Assembly (NCBI GenBank): GCA_933228675.1 | Contig: OW121740.1 | Location: 5,821,501-5,885,500, forward strand | Reading direction: 5' to 3' | Length of the DNA stretch: 64,000 nucleotides | Source: Stomorhina lunata | Taxonomy: Eukaryota; Arthropoda; Insecta; Diptera; Rhiniidae | In this document: positions 36,036 through 47,190 of the stretch, in pieces | Numbering within the stretch: position 1 is the first letter of the stretch | Layout of the letters: each line of letters starts with the position of its first letter | Notes under the pieces: generated by a model | Told to the model about the DNA's origin: nothing | Database searches by the model: none | What the model saw: the letters and a program-made list of their open reading frames with translations, nothing else | Made by a program: the position numbers and the translations under genes

Positions 36036-37333
36036 AAGAGTGCTCTAAATAAAATTTGTAGTTGGATTTTCTAAAATAAAAATCAAACCTTTTAATATAA
36101 AAACTCTACAAAATACGCAAATATAATGGCATATTATACAAAATCATTTAGCATTAAAATGTTTACTTAGTACTCGGGTTTTGCAAAATTATCGACTTTT
36201 TTCGGAAACCCTCCCATTAAAGATTTTACAGTTGCTTCTGATACCTTTTTGGAGCATGTGTTCCACCTGCGCTTAAAATCGGACATGTTCTTGGAAATCT
36301 TTCCTGTGTTCTTCAATTCCTTTTTTACCAGAGCCCAATACCTTTCCACAGGCCGAAGTTCTGGACACTTAGGTGGATTTGCCTCTCGTGGTACAAAAAT
36401 GACATTATTCTTTGAGTACCACTCAAGTGCCTTTTTTTCATAATGGCATGATGCCAAATCGGGCCAAAAAAATGTAGTCACTCTGTGCTCTCTTAAAAAG
36501 GGTAACAACCGTTTTTGTAGGCACTCCTTTATATAAATTTCTGTGTTTATTGTGCCAGATGCCACAAATACTTTACTTCTTTTGCCACAACTGCAAATAG
36601 CTTGCCACACGAGAAACTTCTTAGGGAATTTTGTTTGTTTTTTTGTGCGAAACTCTTGCCGAACATTGCCCCGTTTATCAGCAACATAAAAATCTTGACC
36701 AGGAAGTTGAGAAAAGTCTGCCAGTACGTTTGTTTTATCATCCATCACACAACAGGTGTATTTTTTTATAAAATCAGACTTCAATTTTTTCGCTCGTTTT
36801 TTTTGCTTCTAAGTTCTTTATAGCATTGCGATCTGGAACCTTTTGGACTTTGTATGTCTTCAGTCCATCATAAGCTTTGACTCTATGTGCAAAATTCGTA
36901 GAACATTTCACCGTACGAGCTGCTTTTCTTAAAGAAGTGTTAGGCGCTCTTCGAAAGAGTCGCTCGACTTCTTTTGCCTTACCAATATCTGTAGGATCTT
37001 TTTTCCTCCCTGATCCAGGTTTTCTTTCAATGCTCAGGTTTTTCTTATACCGTCTGATGGCATTAGAAACCGTTCGAGGGTCAACTTCAAATTTTTAGCT
37101 ATTTTTTTAAAAGTCCATGACGGATTTTTTTTGAAAAGTTTTAATTACATTTTCACGAACTTTTTTTTCGCAGTCCATTTTGATTGAAATAACCATTGGA
37201 AATTAATAATTTCTAAAATAATAGTATCTGACATATCTATAGAAACTAACTTGATCAAAAAATAAATTATTTCTTGCACTATGGATAAATTTTGTCTAAA
37301 ATAGTAAATGCATATTTTTTTTAGAACACTCTT
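36036..37333 (-). mobile_element. Tc1/mariner-superfamily transposon, complete ends, DD37E-type
   Basis: The 1298-bp element is inserted at TA (36034-36035 and 37334-37335). The terminal inverted repeats start AAGAGTGCTCTAAATAAAAT on the left, and the right end read inward is AAGAGTGTTCTAAAAAAAAT, with two mismatches in 20. A paralogous satellite segment at about 38098-38116 reads as the unoccupied site with one TA, which fixes both boundaries. The single gene inside is on the minus strand and broken. The spacing between the second and third catalytic acidic residues, counted by eye, is 37 residues. Confidence 0.9.
36167..37196 (-). pseudogene. Frameshifted Tc1/mariner transposase
   Basis: This encodes a DNA-cutting and joining enzyme of the IS630-Tc1-mariner group. 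From the ATG at 37196 (or 37178) the N-terminal helix-turn-helix region is readable (DPRTVSNAIRRYKKNL, then a GRKK hinge), but not in one frame. An extra T and a nearby one-base loss around 37105-37135 shift the frame out and back, leaving two stops in between. A further one-base insertion lies in an A8 run near 36800 just before the catalytic core. The core is open for about 205 codons from 36784 to the stop at 36167. It contains CVMDDKT, FFWPDLASCHYEKKA and CPELRPVERYWALVKKEL, with all three catalytic acidic residues present. Length and domain order match a 340-350 residue family member. As it stands, the copy cannot make a full transposase. Confidence 0.9.
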
Positions 37334-37335
37334 TA

Positions 37336-37664
37336 TGGAAAATTTTTGATATAAAATTTTTCTATAGCAAATTTTTGATATACAATTTGTGTAAAGAAAA
37401 TGTTCAATATAAAATTTTTCGATAGAAAATTTTTGATATAAAATCTTTCTAAAGAAATTTTTCTGAAAAAAAATTTCGATATAAATTTATTTTGAAGAAA
37501 ATTTTGGATATAAAATTTTTGAATAAAATTTTTCTCAAGAAAATTTTCGATATAAACTTTTAAAATAGAAAATTTTTGATATAAAATTTTTAAATAAAAA
37601 AATTTTCGATACAAAATTTTTATATAGAAAATTTTCAATACAAAATTTTTGAAAGAAATTAATT
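37336..37664 (+). repeat. Satellite array 8, second segment
   Basis: Degenerate 29-bp units continue directly after the mariner right end (TGGAAAATTTTTGATATAAA). They contain the distinctive segment GATATACAATTTGTGTAAAG followed by AAAATGTTCAATATAAAA, which recurs at about 37875 and 38120. Confidence 0.8.
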
Positions 37665-37862
37665 TTTAGTTGAACCATGAATTTATGTTAAGAGGTTGTG
37701 GGTTCGAATCCGGGCTCAGGTTCATATCATAAATTTTTATTTTTTTAATTTTAATAATTTTTATGATTTTTAAATTAGATTAATAATTTTTAAGAATACT
37801 GAAAAAACTATGTGACTCTTAGCAGTGTGGAATGCTGCATTTTCTGTCCCGCTACGGACTTC
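37665..37862 (+). mobile_element. tRNA-like (SINE-like) insertion in the satellite
   Basis: About 200 bp of non-satellite sequence interrupts the array. Near its left end is a perfect polymerase III B box, GGTTCGAATCC (about 37700-37711), in a tRNA-like context (GAGGTTGTG before it, GGGCTCAGG after it). The box is enclosed by TGAACC and GGTTCA, the same inverted ends seen around the tRNA-like head of the SINE at 342-650. A matching A box is not recognisable, so this is probably a degenerate or truncated family member. The tail ends CTGTCCCGCTACGGACTTCA, and no clean target duplication is visible because the flanks are repetitive. Confidence 0.5.
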
Positions 37863-38700
37863 ATCTATAGAAAATTTTTGATATATAATTTGTGTAAAGA
37901 AAATGTTCAATATAAAATTTTTCTATAAAAAATTTTCGATAAAAAATTTTTCTATCGAAAATTCTCGATACAAAATTTTTCTAAAGGAAATTTTTGAAAG
38001 AAAATTTTTTATATAAAATTTTTATACGGAAAATTTTTCATATAAAATTTTTATACAGAAAATTTTTGATATAAAATTTTTATACAGAAAATTTTTGATA
38101 TCAAATTTTATATGGAAAATTTTTGATATACAATTTGTGTAAAGAAAATGTTCAATATAAAATTTTTCGATAGAAAATTTTTGATATAAAATTTTTAAAT
38201 AAAAAAATTTTCGATACAAAATTTTTATATAGAAAATTTTCGATACAAAATTTTTCTATAGAAAATTTTCGATATAAAATTTTTCTATAAAAAATTTTCG
38301 ATAAAACATTTTTCTATCGAAAATTCTCGATATAAAATTTTTCTAAAGGAAATTTTTGATAAAAAATTTTTCTATAGAAAATTTTCAATAAAATTTTTTC
38401 TATAGAAAATTTTCGATATAAAATTTAACTTTAGAAAATTTTCGATATAAAATTTTTGTACTGAAAATTTTCGATTTTAATTTTTCTACAGAAAATTTTT
38501 GATAAAAATTTTTTTTAGAAAATTTTTATATAAAAAATTTCGATATAAAATTTTTCTATAAAAAATTTTCGATATAAATTTTTCTATAAAATTTTTCGAT
38601 ATAAAATATTTCTATAGAAAATTTTCGATATAAAATTTTTCTATAGAAAATTTTCGATATAAAATTTTTCTGTAGAAAATTTTCGATATTAAATTTTTCT
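37863..38700 (+). repeat. Satellite array 8, third segment, with natural empty site of the mariner
   Basis: These are 29-bp units of the CGATATAAAA variant. At about 38060-38220 the order of unusual units is the same as on the two sides of the mariner element (35970-36035 joined to 37336-37460), but without the element. This shows the segment was duplicated before the mariner inserted. Confidence 0.85.
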
Positions 38701-40715
38701 GCTAGGATGTTTGTTTGGCTTAAGGTCTTTCAAAGGTGATTAAAACAAATTGTTTATTTATTTTTAAACATTTATTAATCCGATATTTCGGTTAACGCCG
38801 TTAACCATTTTCAAGGAATCTACAAGATACACAGAACTTTTTTATAACAATAAAAACAAATAACAATTTTTAAAAAACATACAATAGATAAAAGAACTTT
38901 CCAAAAAGCTCTCTGCACTGTTCGTCTTCGTGTTTAATTGTTTACTAAATTGTCTTTCTTTTTATGTTTGTTTATTATATGTCGATATAATTGAGCACAA
39001 TTATCGGTGTCCGTTTTGTAGTTGAGACGTTGATTTGTTGGTGTATTTATAATATGTAACATTTCTAAAGTAAATCTCTTCTTATAGTTATTTTCTTGTT
39101 GCAATACTTTAACACTCTCAAAATCAGGCTTGTGATTGTTTACTGCACAGTGGGCAGCAAGCGCAGTTTTTTGGTCCAAAGGTTTATCCAAAGCTTTTAT
39201 GTCAGATTTATGAGAGGAAATTCTAGTTTTTAATTTTGTTTTCGTGGTTCCAACGTAAACTTTTTTACAGTGGTCTTTACCATTACCATGACAATTGATT
39301 TTGTAGATGACATTTGATTTGTCTTCTGTTTTTAGTTGATCTTTCATTTTACTAAATAATTTGTTCAATGTATTGCTTGTTTTCATAGCTAATTCATACT
39401 TATTGTTGTCATAAATGTCTGTGTGTTTAAGCCTATCGGATAGTCCTTGTATATAAGTGACTGGTTTATATATTTTTGTAGATTTGTCACTATTATTACT
39501 TTTCTTAGTCCTTACATATCTTATTAGAGACATTGTGGTTCTATATGGAAATTCGTTTTTCTCTAAAACGTTTTTAATTTTATGAATATTTGCTTCGTGG
39601 AAAGTTTCGTCGCTTATGTCAAGAACTCTTTTGATAAAGTTAGTGGCAGTGTTTACTATTATTTTTCGGGGGTGTTTTGAATGAAAATTTATTAACCTGC
39701 TGGACGCCGTAGGTTTTTGATACCAGTCCAATTTTATTTTTCCATCTTTTCTTATTAATATTGCGTCCAAATACGGTAATTTATTATCATTTTCTGATTC
39801 TTTGGTGAATTGGATTTGTCTGTTATAGGAATTTAACTTGTTAAGCGTGTCATCTACTAAATTAGTTTTTACAATGGCGAATAAATCATCGACATATTTC
39901 GTCACTGATCGTGGTTTTGTCTCCATTTTACTCAAAGTAACATCTAAAAGATCCTCCATGACAATATCCGCTATAATCGGAGATGCTGGAGATCCCATTG
40001 GCATTCCCTTTCTTTGTTCATAAATGTTACCATCATATTTAAAATATCTTGTATCTTTAATACAAAAGTTAATGATGTCCATAAACAGGTCTTGTGGTAT
40101 GTTTGTGTGCTGTTGTAAAATGTCCCACTTCTTTTTAATCGTCTCGATGGCTAGATTTACTGGTATACTGGGAAACAGAGATATAACATCAAAGGAAACC
40201 AGCATTTCATCATCGTCAATTTTTGTGTTATTTATCTTAGACTTAAACTCTATGGCATCTTTAACATTATATTTAGAATCTTTGGTCAAGTTTTTAAGAA
40301 TATTTACTATATATTTGCAAAGTCCGTATGCTGGTGAGTTGATTGATGAGCATATTGGTCTTAATGGTATACCTGGTTTATGTATTTTTGGTAAACCATA
40401 AAGTCTCGGAGCTACAGAAGTTCTATTCACTAATATTGCCTTTTCCCGTGTGTCAATTAATCCTAGATTATATAATTTGTCAGTGAGTGCATTATTCTTT
40501 GCTTGTAATAAATAAGTTGGATCTTGTTTTAAGCGTTTATATGTACACATATCCCAAAATAACTCCTTCATTCCCCGTTTATAGTGTTCTTTGTTTATTG
40601 CTACCGTTTTATTTCCTTTGTCAGAACTTAAAATTAATATATCGTCATTTTTGTTAAGATATTCTCTCGCCTGCTCCACTGTGTCAAGTATTATTTTGTC
40701 CCTTTGATTTAGGTT
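38701..40715 (-). mobile_element. 5'-truncated Penelope-like retroelement
   Basis: About 2.0 kb of element sequence is embedded in satellite DNA. The left (3') end carries untranslated sequence with CCGATATTTCGGTTAACGCC and a near-palindrome GGTTAACGCCGTTAACC, typical of Penelope-like elements. The right end cuts directly from open coding sequence into satellite at about 40715. Both flanks read AATTTTTCT at the junction, a possible 9-bp target duplication that cannot be distinguished from the satellite period. Truncation at the 5' end is usual for target-primed insertion. Confidence 0.9.
38934..40715 (-). CDS. Penelope-like reverse transcriptase with GIY-YIG endonuclease, N-terminus missing
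   Basis: The protein copies element RNA into DNA and nicks the target. Numbering from the GTG at 40679, RT motif A is LVSFDVISLFPSIPV (about residue 160), motif B is GMPMGSPASPIIAD (about 225) and the catalytic motif is YVDDLFAIV (about 262). The GIY-YIG domain starts near 457 (NVIYKINCHGNGKDHC, then KKVYVGTTKTKLKTR) and carries a Cys-rich segment as in Penelope-like elements. The frame is open for 581 codons to the TAA at 38934 and stays open 12 codons further to the satellite junction, so no genuine start codon exists. Complete family members are roughly 700-850 residues, so an estimated 150-250 N-terminal residues are lost. There are no internal stops, which suggests a young insertion, but it has no promoter of its own. 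Confidence 0.92.
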   Translation of the reverse strand, partial: NLNQRDKIILDTVEQAREYLNKNDDILILSSDKGNKTVAINKEHYKRGMKELFWDMCTYKRLKQDPTYLLQAKNNALTDKLYNLGLIDTREKAILVNRTSVAPRLYGLPKIHKPGIPLRPICSSINSPAYGLCKYIVNILKNLTKDSKYNVKDAIEFKSKINNTKIDDDEMLVSFDVISLFPSIPVNLAIETIKKKWDILQQHTNIPQDLFMDIINFCIKDTRYFKYDGNIYEQRKGMPMGSPASPIIADIVMEDLLDVTLSKMETKPRSVTKYVDDLFAIVKTNLVDDTLNKLNSYNRQIQFTKESENDNKLPYLDAILIRKDGKIKLDWYQKPTASSRLINFHSKHPRKIIVNTATNFIKRVLDISDETFHEANIHKIKNVLEKNEFPYRTTMSLIRYVRTKKSNNSDKSTKIYKPVTYIQGLSDRLKHTDIYDNNKYELAMKTSNTLNKLFSKMKDQLKTEDKSNVIYKINCHGNGKDHCKKVYVGTTKTKLKTRISSHKSDIKALDKPLDQKTALAAHCAVNNHKPDFESVKVLQQENNYKKRFTLEMLHIINTPTNQRLNYKTDTDNCAQLYRHIINKHKKKDNLVNN

Positions 40716-42480
40716 AATTTTTCTATAGAAAATTTTCGATAGAAAATTTTCTATAGAAAATTTTCGATATAAAGTTATTCTACAGAAAATTTTCGATGTA
40801 AAATTTTTCTATAGAAAAATTTCGATATACAATTTTTTAAAGAAAATTTTTGATTTTAAATTTTTTTATAGAAAATTTTCGATATTAATTTTTTTATAGA
40901 AAATTTTAGATATAAAGTTTTTCTATAAAAAAATGTTTACTATAATTTTTTCTATAAAAAATTTCCCAAAACTTTTACTATCAAAATTTTTTGAAAGAAA
41001 ATTTTCGATATAAAACTTTTCTATAGAGAATTTTTGATATAAAATTTTCTTACAGAAAATTTTCGATATAAAAGTTTTCTATAGAAAATTGTCGATATAA
41101 AATTTTACTATACAAAACTTTTGATACAAAATTTTTAGATACAAATTTTTCGACATAAGTTTTTTTGATAGAAAATTTTCTATACAAAATTTTTCGATAT
41201 AAAATTTTTCTATGGAAAATTTTCGATATAATATTTTTCTGTAGAAAATTTTTGATATAAAATTTTTCTATCAAAAATTTTTTATAAAAAATTTTTTATA
41301 CATATTTTTCGATATAAGATTTTTCTACAGAAAATTTTTGATACAAAGTTTTTCTATAAAAATTTTCGATATAAAATTTTTCTATATAAAATTTTCGATA
41401 TAAAATTTTTCTATAGAAAATTTTCGATATAAAATTTTTCTATAGAAAATTTTCGATATAAAATTTTTCTATAGAAAATTTTCGATATAAAATTTTTCTA
41501 TAGAAAATTTTCGATATAAAATTTTTCTATAGAAAATTTTCGATATAAAATTTTTCTATAGAAAATTTTCGATATAAAGTTTTTCTATAGAAGATTTTAG
41601 ATATAAAGTTTTTCTATAAAAAAATGTTAACTATAATTTTTTCTATAAAAAATTTCCCAAAACTTTTATTATCAAAATTTTTTTAAAGAAAATTTTCGAT
41701 ATAAAACTTTTCTATGGAGAATTTTTGATATAAAATTTTCTTACAGAAAATTTTCGATATAAAATTTTTTTATAGAAAATTGTCGATATAAAATTTTACT
41801 ATACAAAACTTTCGATACAAAATTTTTAGATACAAATTTTTCGACATAAGGTTTTTTTATAGAAAATTTTCTATTCAAAATTTTTTGATATAAAATTTTT
41901 CTATGGAAAATTTTCGACATAAGGTTTTTTATAAAAAATTTTCTATACAAAATTTTTCGATATAAAATTTTTCTTTGGAAAATTTTCGATATAATATTTT
42001 TCTGTAGAAAATTTTCGATATAAAATTTTTCTATCAACAATTTTTTATAAAAAAATTTTTATACATATTTTTCGAGATAAGATTTTTCTACAAAAAATTT
42101 TTGATACAAAATTTTTCTATAGAAAATTTTTGATAAAAATTTTTCTATAGAAAATTTTTGATAAAAATGTTTCGATATAAAATTTTTGATAAAAATTTTT
42201 CTATATAAAATTTTTGATATAAAATTTTTCTATAGAAAGTTTTCGATATAAAATTTTTCTTTAGAAAATTTTGGATATAAAATTTTTCTATAGGAAATTT
42301 TCGATATAAAATTTTTCTATAGAAAATTTTCCATCTACATTTTTTTTTTATAAAAAATTTTCGATTTAAAATTTTTCTATAGGAAATTTTCTATATAAAA
42401 TTTTTCTATAGAAAATTTTGGATTTAAAATTTTTCTATAGGAAATATTCGATATAAAATTTTTTCTATAGAAAATTTTCT
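40716..42480 (+). repeat. Satellite array 8, right segment, with a 691-bp block duplication
   Basis: 29-bp TTTTCGATATAAAA units. The unusual succession AAATGTTTACTATAATTTTT, TTTCCCAAAACTTTTA, then TTTCGACATAAG occurs at about 40931-41170 and again from 41622 to about 41930, 691 bp apart. Near-perfect consensus units lie between the two at about 41400-41580. Confidence 0.92.
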
Positions 42481-44385
42481 TCTATATCCTTATGATTTTT
42501 AGTTTGACTAGATTATGACTTAATTTGAATTTTTCTTATATTAGATAACATTTCAATCTGAATATTTTTTCTCCTATAATTTACTGTGTTGTGCAATTAA
42601 CTGGTAAATAATATAAAATCCTCCTTTTCGAAATATTTAAAATAAATTTTTTTGTATTTCTTTTCAGTTTTGCACTTTTTTGTTTTTAAACCATTCACAG
42701 ATTCGAATAAAGGATTGATTATAACCGCCAGGATTTTCCATTCATTTTTTGCATGTTCTAGCATTTGTTTTGTCTATGAAAATTTAAAATTTAAATTGCG
42801 AAAGGTGGTATTTAGGTGCTGTCCTTTTGACGTCAGTATAAAATAATAGCAGAGAAAATGTATAAAAAGATATTTAATAAAAGAGAAAAAAATAATAGAC
42901 AAACATTTCATTCATTCACATACAAAATAGAAAAAGTTGAAAAAAAAAAAACAAAGAAAACTGTAGAAAATGAAAGAAAACTGAAAGAAGTCAGTTGTTT
43001 TTCTGATGAAAACAGAAAAAAACCTTAAATACACATGTTTATCTTTGCAAATATACAAAATATACACACACATACACATGCACACTAGTAGTTAAACACA
43101 TTTTTATACAAATATACATATGTGTGTGTATGTACGTATATATGTTCGTGTTAAGGAAACAACAACCACTACATGCCGCATGTTTAAAATGAGTGACTGA
43201 GTGAACAGGACAACGACTGACGGAGAGTAAAGAAAAGTAACATAATTTTGCGGTAGCAAGGACAACGTGAAATGTGACGTAAATACTCATCATCTTCATC
43301 ATGTGGTTGTGGTTGTGGTGTAGATAGATTCTATTTTGTGCTTTTCATTTGGCCTGTAATTTGTTAGTTCTTTGCCTTTTGTCTTGTTAATGTGTTAAAT
43401 GGAAATGGAGATAAACTAAAATGGAAGAAAAAGAAAAAAACACTAGTTAGTCAGTAAAAAAGGAAGAATGAATAACTTCAAGATAAAGATTTGTTGAAAG
43501 AAAGCAAAAGTTCAGATGAATAGGTGCAGATCGAGATATAAAGATATACATATGTTGATATATGTCAACATTTTTGAATCTTTGTAATTAAGTTGAAAAT
43601 TTAATATTTCAAAAACCGGAGCCTTTCTAAAACTAGTGTATTACTTACTTAAAAATAAATATAGTCCCTTATTTACCACCTGTTAAGGTCAAAGGCCGAG
43701 CATATTTTAGAATTCCATGCGCTTCGATTTTGTGCTCATATTCTCCAATTTTGTAGGCCAAGCTTTAAAAGATTTTCTAATGTATTAGTAAGACATTTTA
43801 TCTTCCTCTGAGAATTTGCTTAGACGATATTTAGCTTTAGCTGTCCCCTAGAAACTCGGTTATCTTGGATTTAGGAAACTGACAAAATTTTACTTGTTAA
43901 TTTAAAAGTTTGATTGACTTAATAAAACAATCTCAATAAATTTTTATTTGAAACTAAAAACTTAATATGGCCACCCTAATGACTTTTTCTCTTAATGTTT
44001 GAATATGCATAATAGAGCTTTGACCATAGTAAGGAACACAAAGCTTTTAGCAATGGAAGAAAATAATTTAATTTTTTATTTTGAAGCTTTTTTATGGTTG
44101 ATTTATTGTGTAAACTTTCTCAGAACTTTGCACCAAATATCTTAACCACTTCTAAGAAAAGCTCTAACAAATAAGTTTGGAAAAGCTTGACATATTATTC
44201 GATACACAAGAATTCTAGGCTTTTTGCGAAAGATTTCAAGCTTTTAGAACAAATTCAGTTAAATTTAAAATTGAGTTTGAAATCTCTTGAAGAAAATTGT
44301 TGAAGTAGACGAATTTTGCTAAAGAGTAATAATAAATAATTGTAATAAATTGGGATCCTAGAGCAATATATCAATAAAAAAACGT
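42481..44385. other. AT-rich DNA, no gene seen
   Basis: Contains a TTTTGACGTCAGTATAAAAT patch at 42825-42845 (a CRE-like TGACGTCA beside TATAAAA) with no gene recognisable after it. TG/CA microsatellite-like sequence lies at 43060-43140. Around 44325-44380, AATAATAAATAATTGTAATA followed by AATTGGGATC matches 54550-54600. Open frames 42652-42846 and 43039-43302 are unsupported. Confidence 0.35.
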
Positions 44386-47190
44386 TTTTTTATAAAATTG
44401 TTTATATAAGTAAAATTTTTCTTTAAAGAAAATTTTCTATATGCAAACTTTTTTATTAAAAATCTTTCGAAAAATTTGTCTTCGGAAATTTTTCTCAAAA
44501 AAAATATTTCTGTAGGAAGTTTTTATATAGAAAATTTTATTTTTGGTTATAACTTAAAAATAATGACAATAAATCAAAAGAAGATTTTTTAAAATATAAA
44601 GGGTAATTTAAACTTTTCCCTTATCTAGATATTAAAGTTAGATTTAATTATAGTTACCAAAGGTTTTTGGGAAAAATTTGATTTAATTTTTTTTCAAATT
44701 TTTAACATAGATTTTTAAAAACTGAACCCATTTTATCTGAGTAAAAATATTTTTTTTTGAGAGAGGAAGCCTTAGATTTAAACTTTTTCCCGTTTTTTTA
44801 GAATCTAGTAATTTTGCTGCTTTCTGGAGTGTCATCATCATCTTCCAATTACGAAATTTTTGTACAGAAAAATTTGATAAAAAAATTTTCAAAGAATTAA
44901 AATTTGTTAAAGATTATTTTCATAGAAGAAAAATGGAAAGAATATTTTTTAGGAATGTTTTTTCTAAAAAATTTTTTGATATACATTTTTCGTGATTTTT
45001 TTTCCGAAAAATCATTCCTAGGAAAATTAAAAAAAAATTTTTTTGCTTAAAAAAAAAATTTTTACAGAAAAAATTTACTCAAAAAATGTTTTAGTTTCAA
45101 AATATTTCTGTAGAAAATTTTTCTTAACAACATCTTTCTATAGAAAATTTTAATTAAAAAAATTTTCTAAATATAAATTTATATATGAAAGATCTTTTCT
45201 ATAACAAATATTATAAGTACCTCTTTTTCCAGATAGATCAAAAACCACTCATTATATATAATTTGCGAGACGAAATAAGTAAGAATTATACTGTCATACA
45301 AATATCAATATAAAGCAAAGATTATCATTTGAATAGAAAGTTTCTTTACGAAAATTTTGATATGGAAAACTTTCTACAAAAAAAAAAATTTTTTTTAAAT
45401 TCTTTAGAAAATTCCGATATTGAAAATTTTCTAAATAAAATTTTTGATTTTGAAAAATTTTAATAGATAAATTTTCTAAGTAACATTTTTAATACAAAAA
45501 AAAATTGAAATTGAAAAATGTTGGTAGGAAAATTGTTTTTAAAATATATTTAAAAACTTTTCGATATACAATTTTTATAAGAAAATTTTTATATAGAAAA
45601 ATTTTTATAAGAGATATCAAAAAAATGTATATATTAAAAATTTTCTTTAAAAAAATTTTGATATTGAAAATTTCTTTAGAAAAATACTATACTATAAATT
45701 TCCATAAGCAAATTTTGATAATAAAAAATTTAAGATTTTTCATTACTTTATATAGAAAAAATTTATTATTTTCTATTAAAAAAAAAAACAAAAAATTCTG
45801 ATATCGAAAATTTTGTAAATATACAAAAATTTGTGAAAATAAATATTACAAAATTTTTGTCAGGGAAATCTTTTATATAAAAAAATTTAAATATTGAAAA
45901 TTTTCTAAAAAAAATTTTGATATTAAAAATTTTCTTTAAAAAAATTTTAATAATGAAAACTTTCCATAAAAAATTTACGGATTTTCGTAATTGAAATTTT
46001 TATATGAAAATTTTCTGCAAAAAAAAATTATAAGAAAAATTTTCAAAACAAAAATTTGTATATATAAAAAAATTTCTTTTATAAAAGTTTTCTTTAGAAA
46101 ATTTTGTAACTAAAAATTTTGATATTGTACATTTTTTAAAGAAATATTGATATTAAAAATTTTTAATAGAAGAATTTTTTAAAAAATTCTGATATTGCAA
46201 ATTTTGTAAATAAAATTTTTGATTTTGAAAATTTCCTATACAAAAATTTTTAAAACAAATATTCGTATAAAAAAATTTTAATAATGAAAACTTTCCATAA
46301 AAAATTTACGGATTTTCGTAATTGAAATTTTTATATGAAAATTTTCTGTAAAAAAAAATTATAAGGAAAATTTTCAAAACAAAAATTTTTATATAAAAAA
46401 ATTTCTTTTATAAAAGTTTTCTTTAGAAAATTTTGTAACTAAAAATTTTGATATTGTACATTTTTTAAAGAAAAATTTTGATATGTAAAATTTTTAATAG
46501 AAGAATTTTTAAAAAAAATTTTGTAACTAAAATTTTTGATTTTGAAAATTTTTTATACAAAACTGTTCAAAACAAAAATTTTTATATAAAAAATTTCTTT
46601 AATAAAAATTTTCTATAAAAAAATTTTGATTTTCAATGGAGAAAAAAAAAAATCATATTTTAAAAATTATGTAAATAAAATTTTTGATTTGAAAATGTTC
46701 GTTAGAGAAATCTTTTATATAAAAAAAATTTATATATTTAAAATTTTCGTTAAAAAAATTGATATTGGAAATTTTCTTTAGAAAAATTTTAATATTGAAA
46801 ATTTTCCATAAAAAATTGTGTTAATAAAAAATTTAAGAATTTTCGTTATTAAAATTGTCTGTAACAAAATTTTGTAAGGAAAATTTTCGAAACAAAATTT
46901 TTTATATGAAAAATTTCTTATATAAAAATATTTCTTATATATTTTCTATAAAAAAATTTTGCAGTTAAAAATTTTGATAATTTAAATTTTCTAAAGAAAA
47001 ATTTTGATATAGAAAAATAATAATATTGAAAATTTTCAATGATAGAATTATTTAAAAAAATTCTGTTAAAAAAATTTCAGATTTTGAAAATTTTCTATAC
47101 AAAAATTTAAATATAGGAAATTTTGTATAAAAAATGTTAATACTGAAAATATTTTAGAAAAAAAAACAAGATATGGAAAATTATAAATTT
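44386..47190 (+). repeat. Satellite array 9 (strongly degenerate), interrupted by the boss fragment
   Basis: These are degenerate units of AAAATTTTGATATTGAAAAT with TTTCTTTAAA in place of CTATAG. Consensus structure is much weaker than in other arrays, suggesting greater age. A block is duplicated: TAATGAAAACTTTCCATAAA, followed by TTTACGGATTTTCGTAATTG, occurs at 45951 and 46282, 331 bp apart. The boss fragment at 44539-44848 lies inside it. Confidence 0.8.
44539..44848 (-). pseudogene. Partial duplicate of the boss 3' end
   Basis: About 310 bp matches 48341-48652 with roughly 90 percent identity by eye. It comprises the last 14 or so codons of boss (DDDDTPESSKITRF and the stop codon), then the same 3' flanking sequence including AGAGAGGAAGCCT and AACTTTTCCCTTATCTAGAT. 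It ends abruptly on the coding side at CTTCCAA, where homology stops and degenerate satellite begins. It also starts within satellite-like sequence. It cannot encode anything useful. The minus-strand frame 44683-44892 runs through it in another frame. Confidence 0.85.

Noticed and set aside
38701..38900. Hammerhead ribozyme in the 3' part of the Penelope-like element
   Set aside because: Such motifs occur in some family members, but I found no CTGATGA core with a matching GAAA on the minus strand here.
39838..40401. Plus-strand frames over the Penelope-like gene
   Set aside because: Antisense shadows of the reverse transcriptase frame.
42825..42845. TGACGTCA next to TATAAAA as a promoter
   Set aside because: No exon, start codon context or transcript-like sequence follows on either strand; the motif pair alone is too short.
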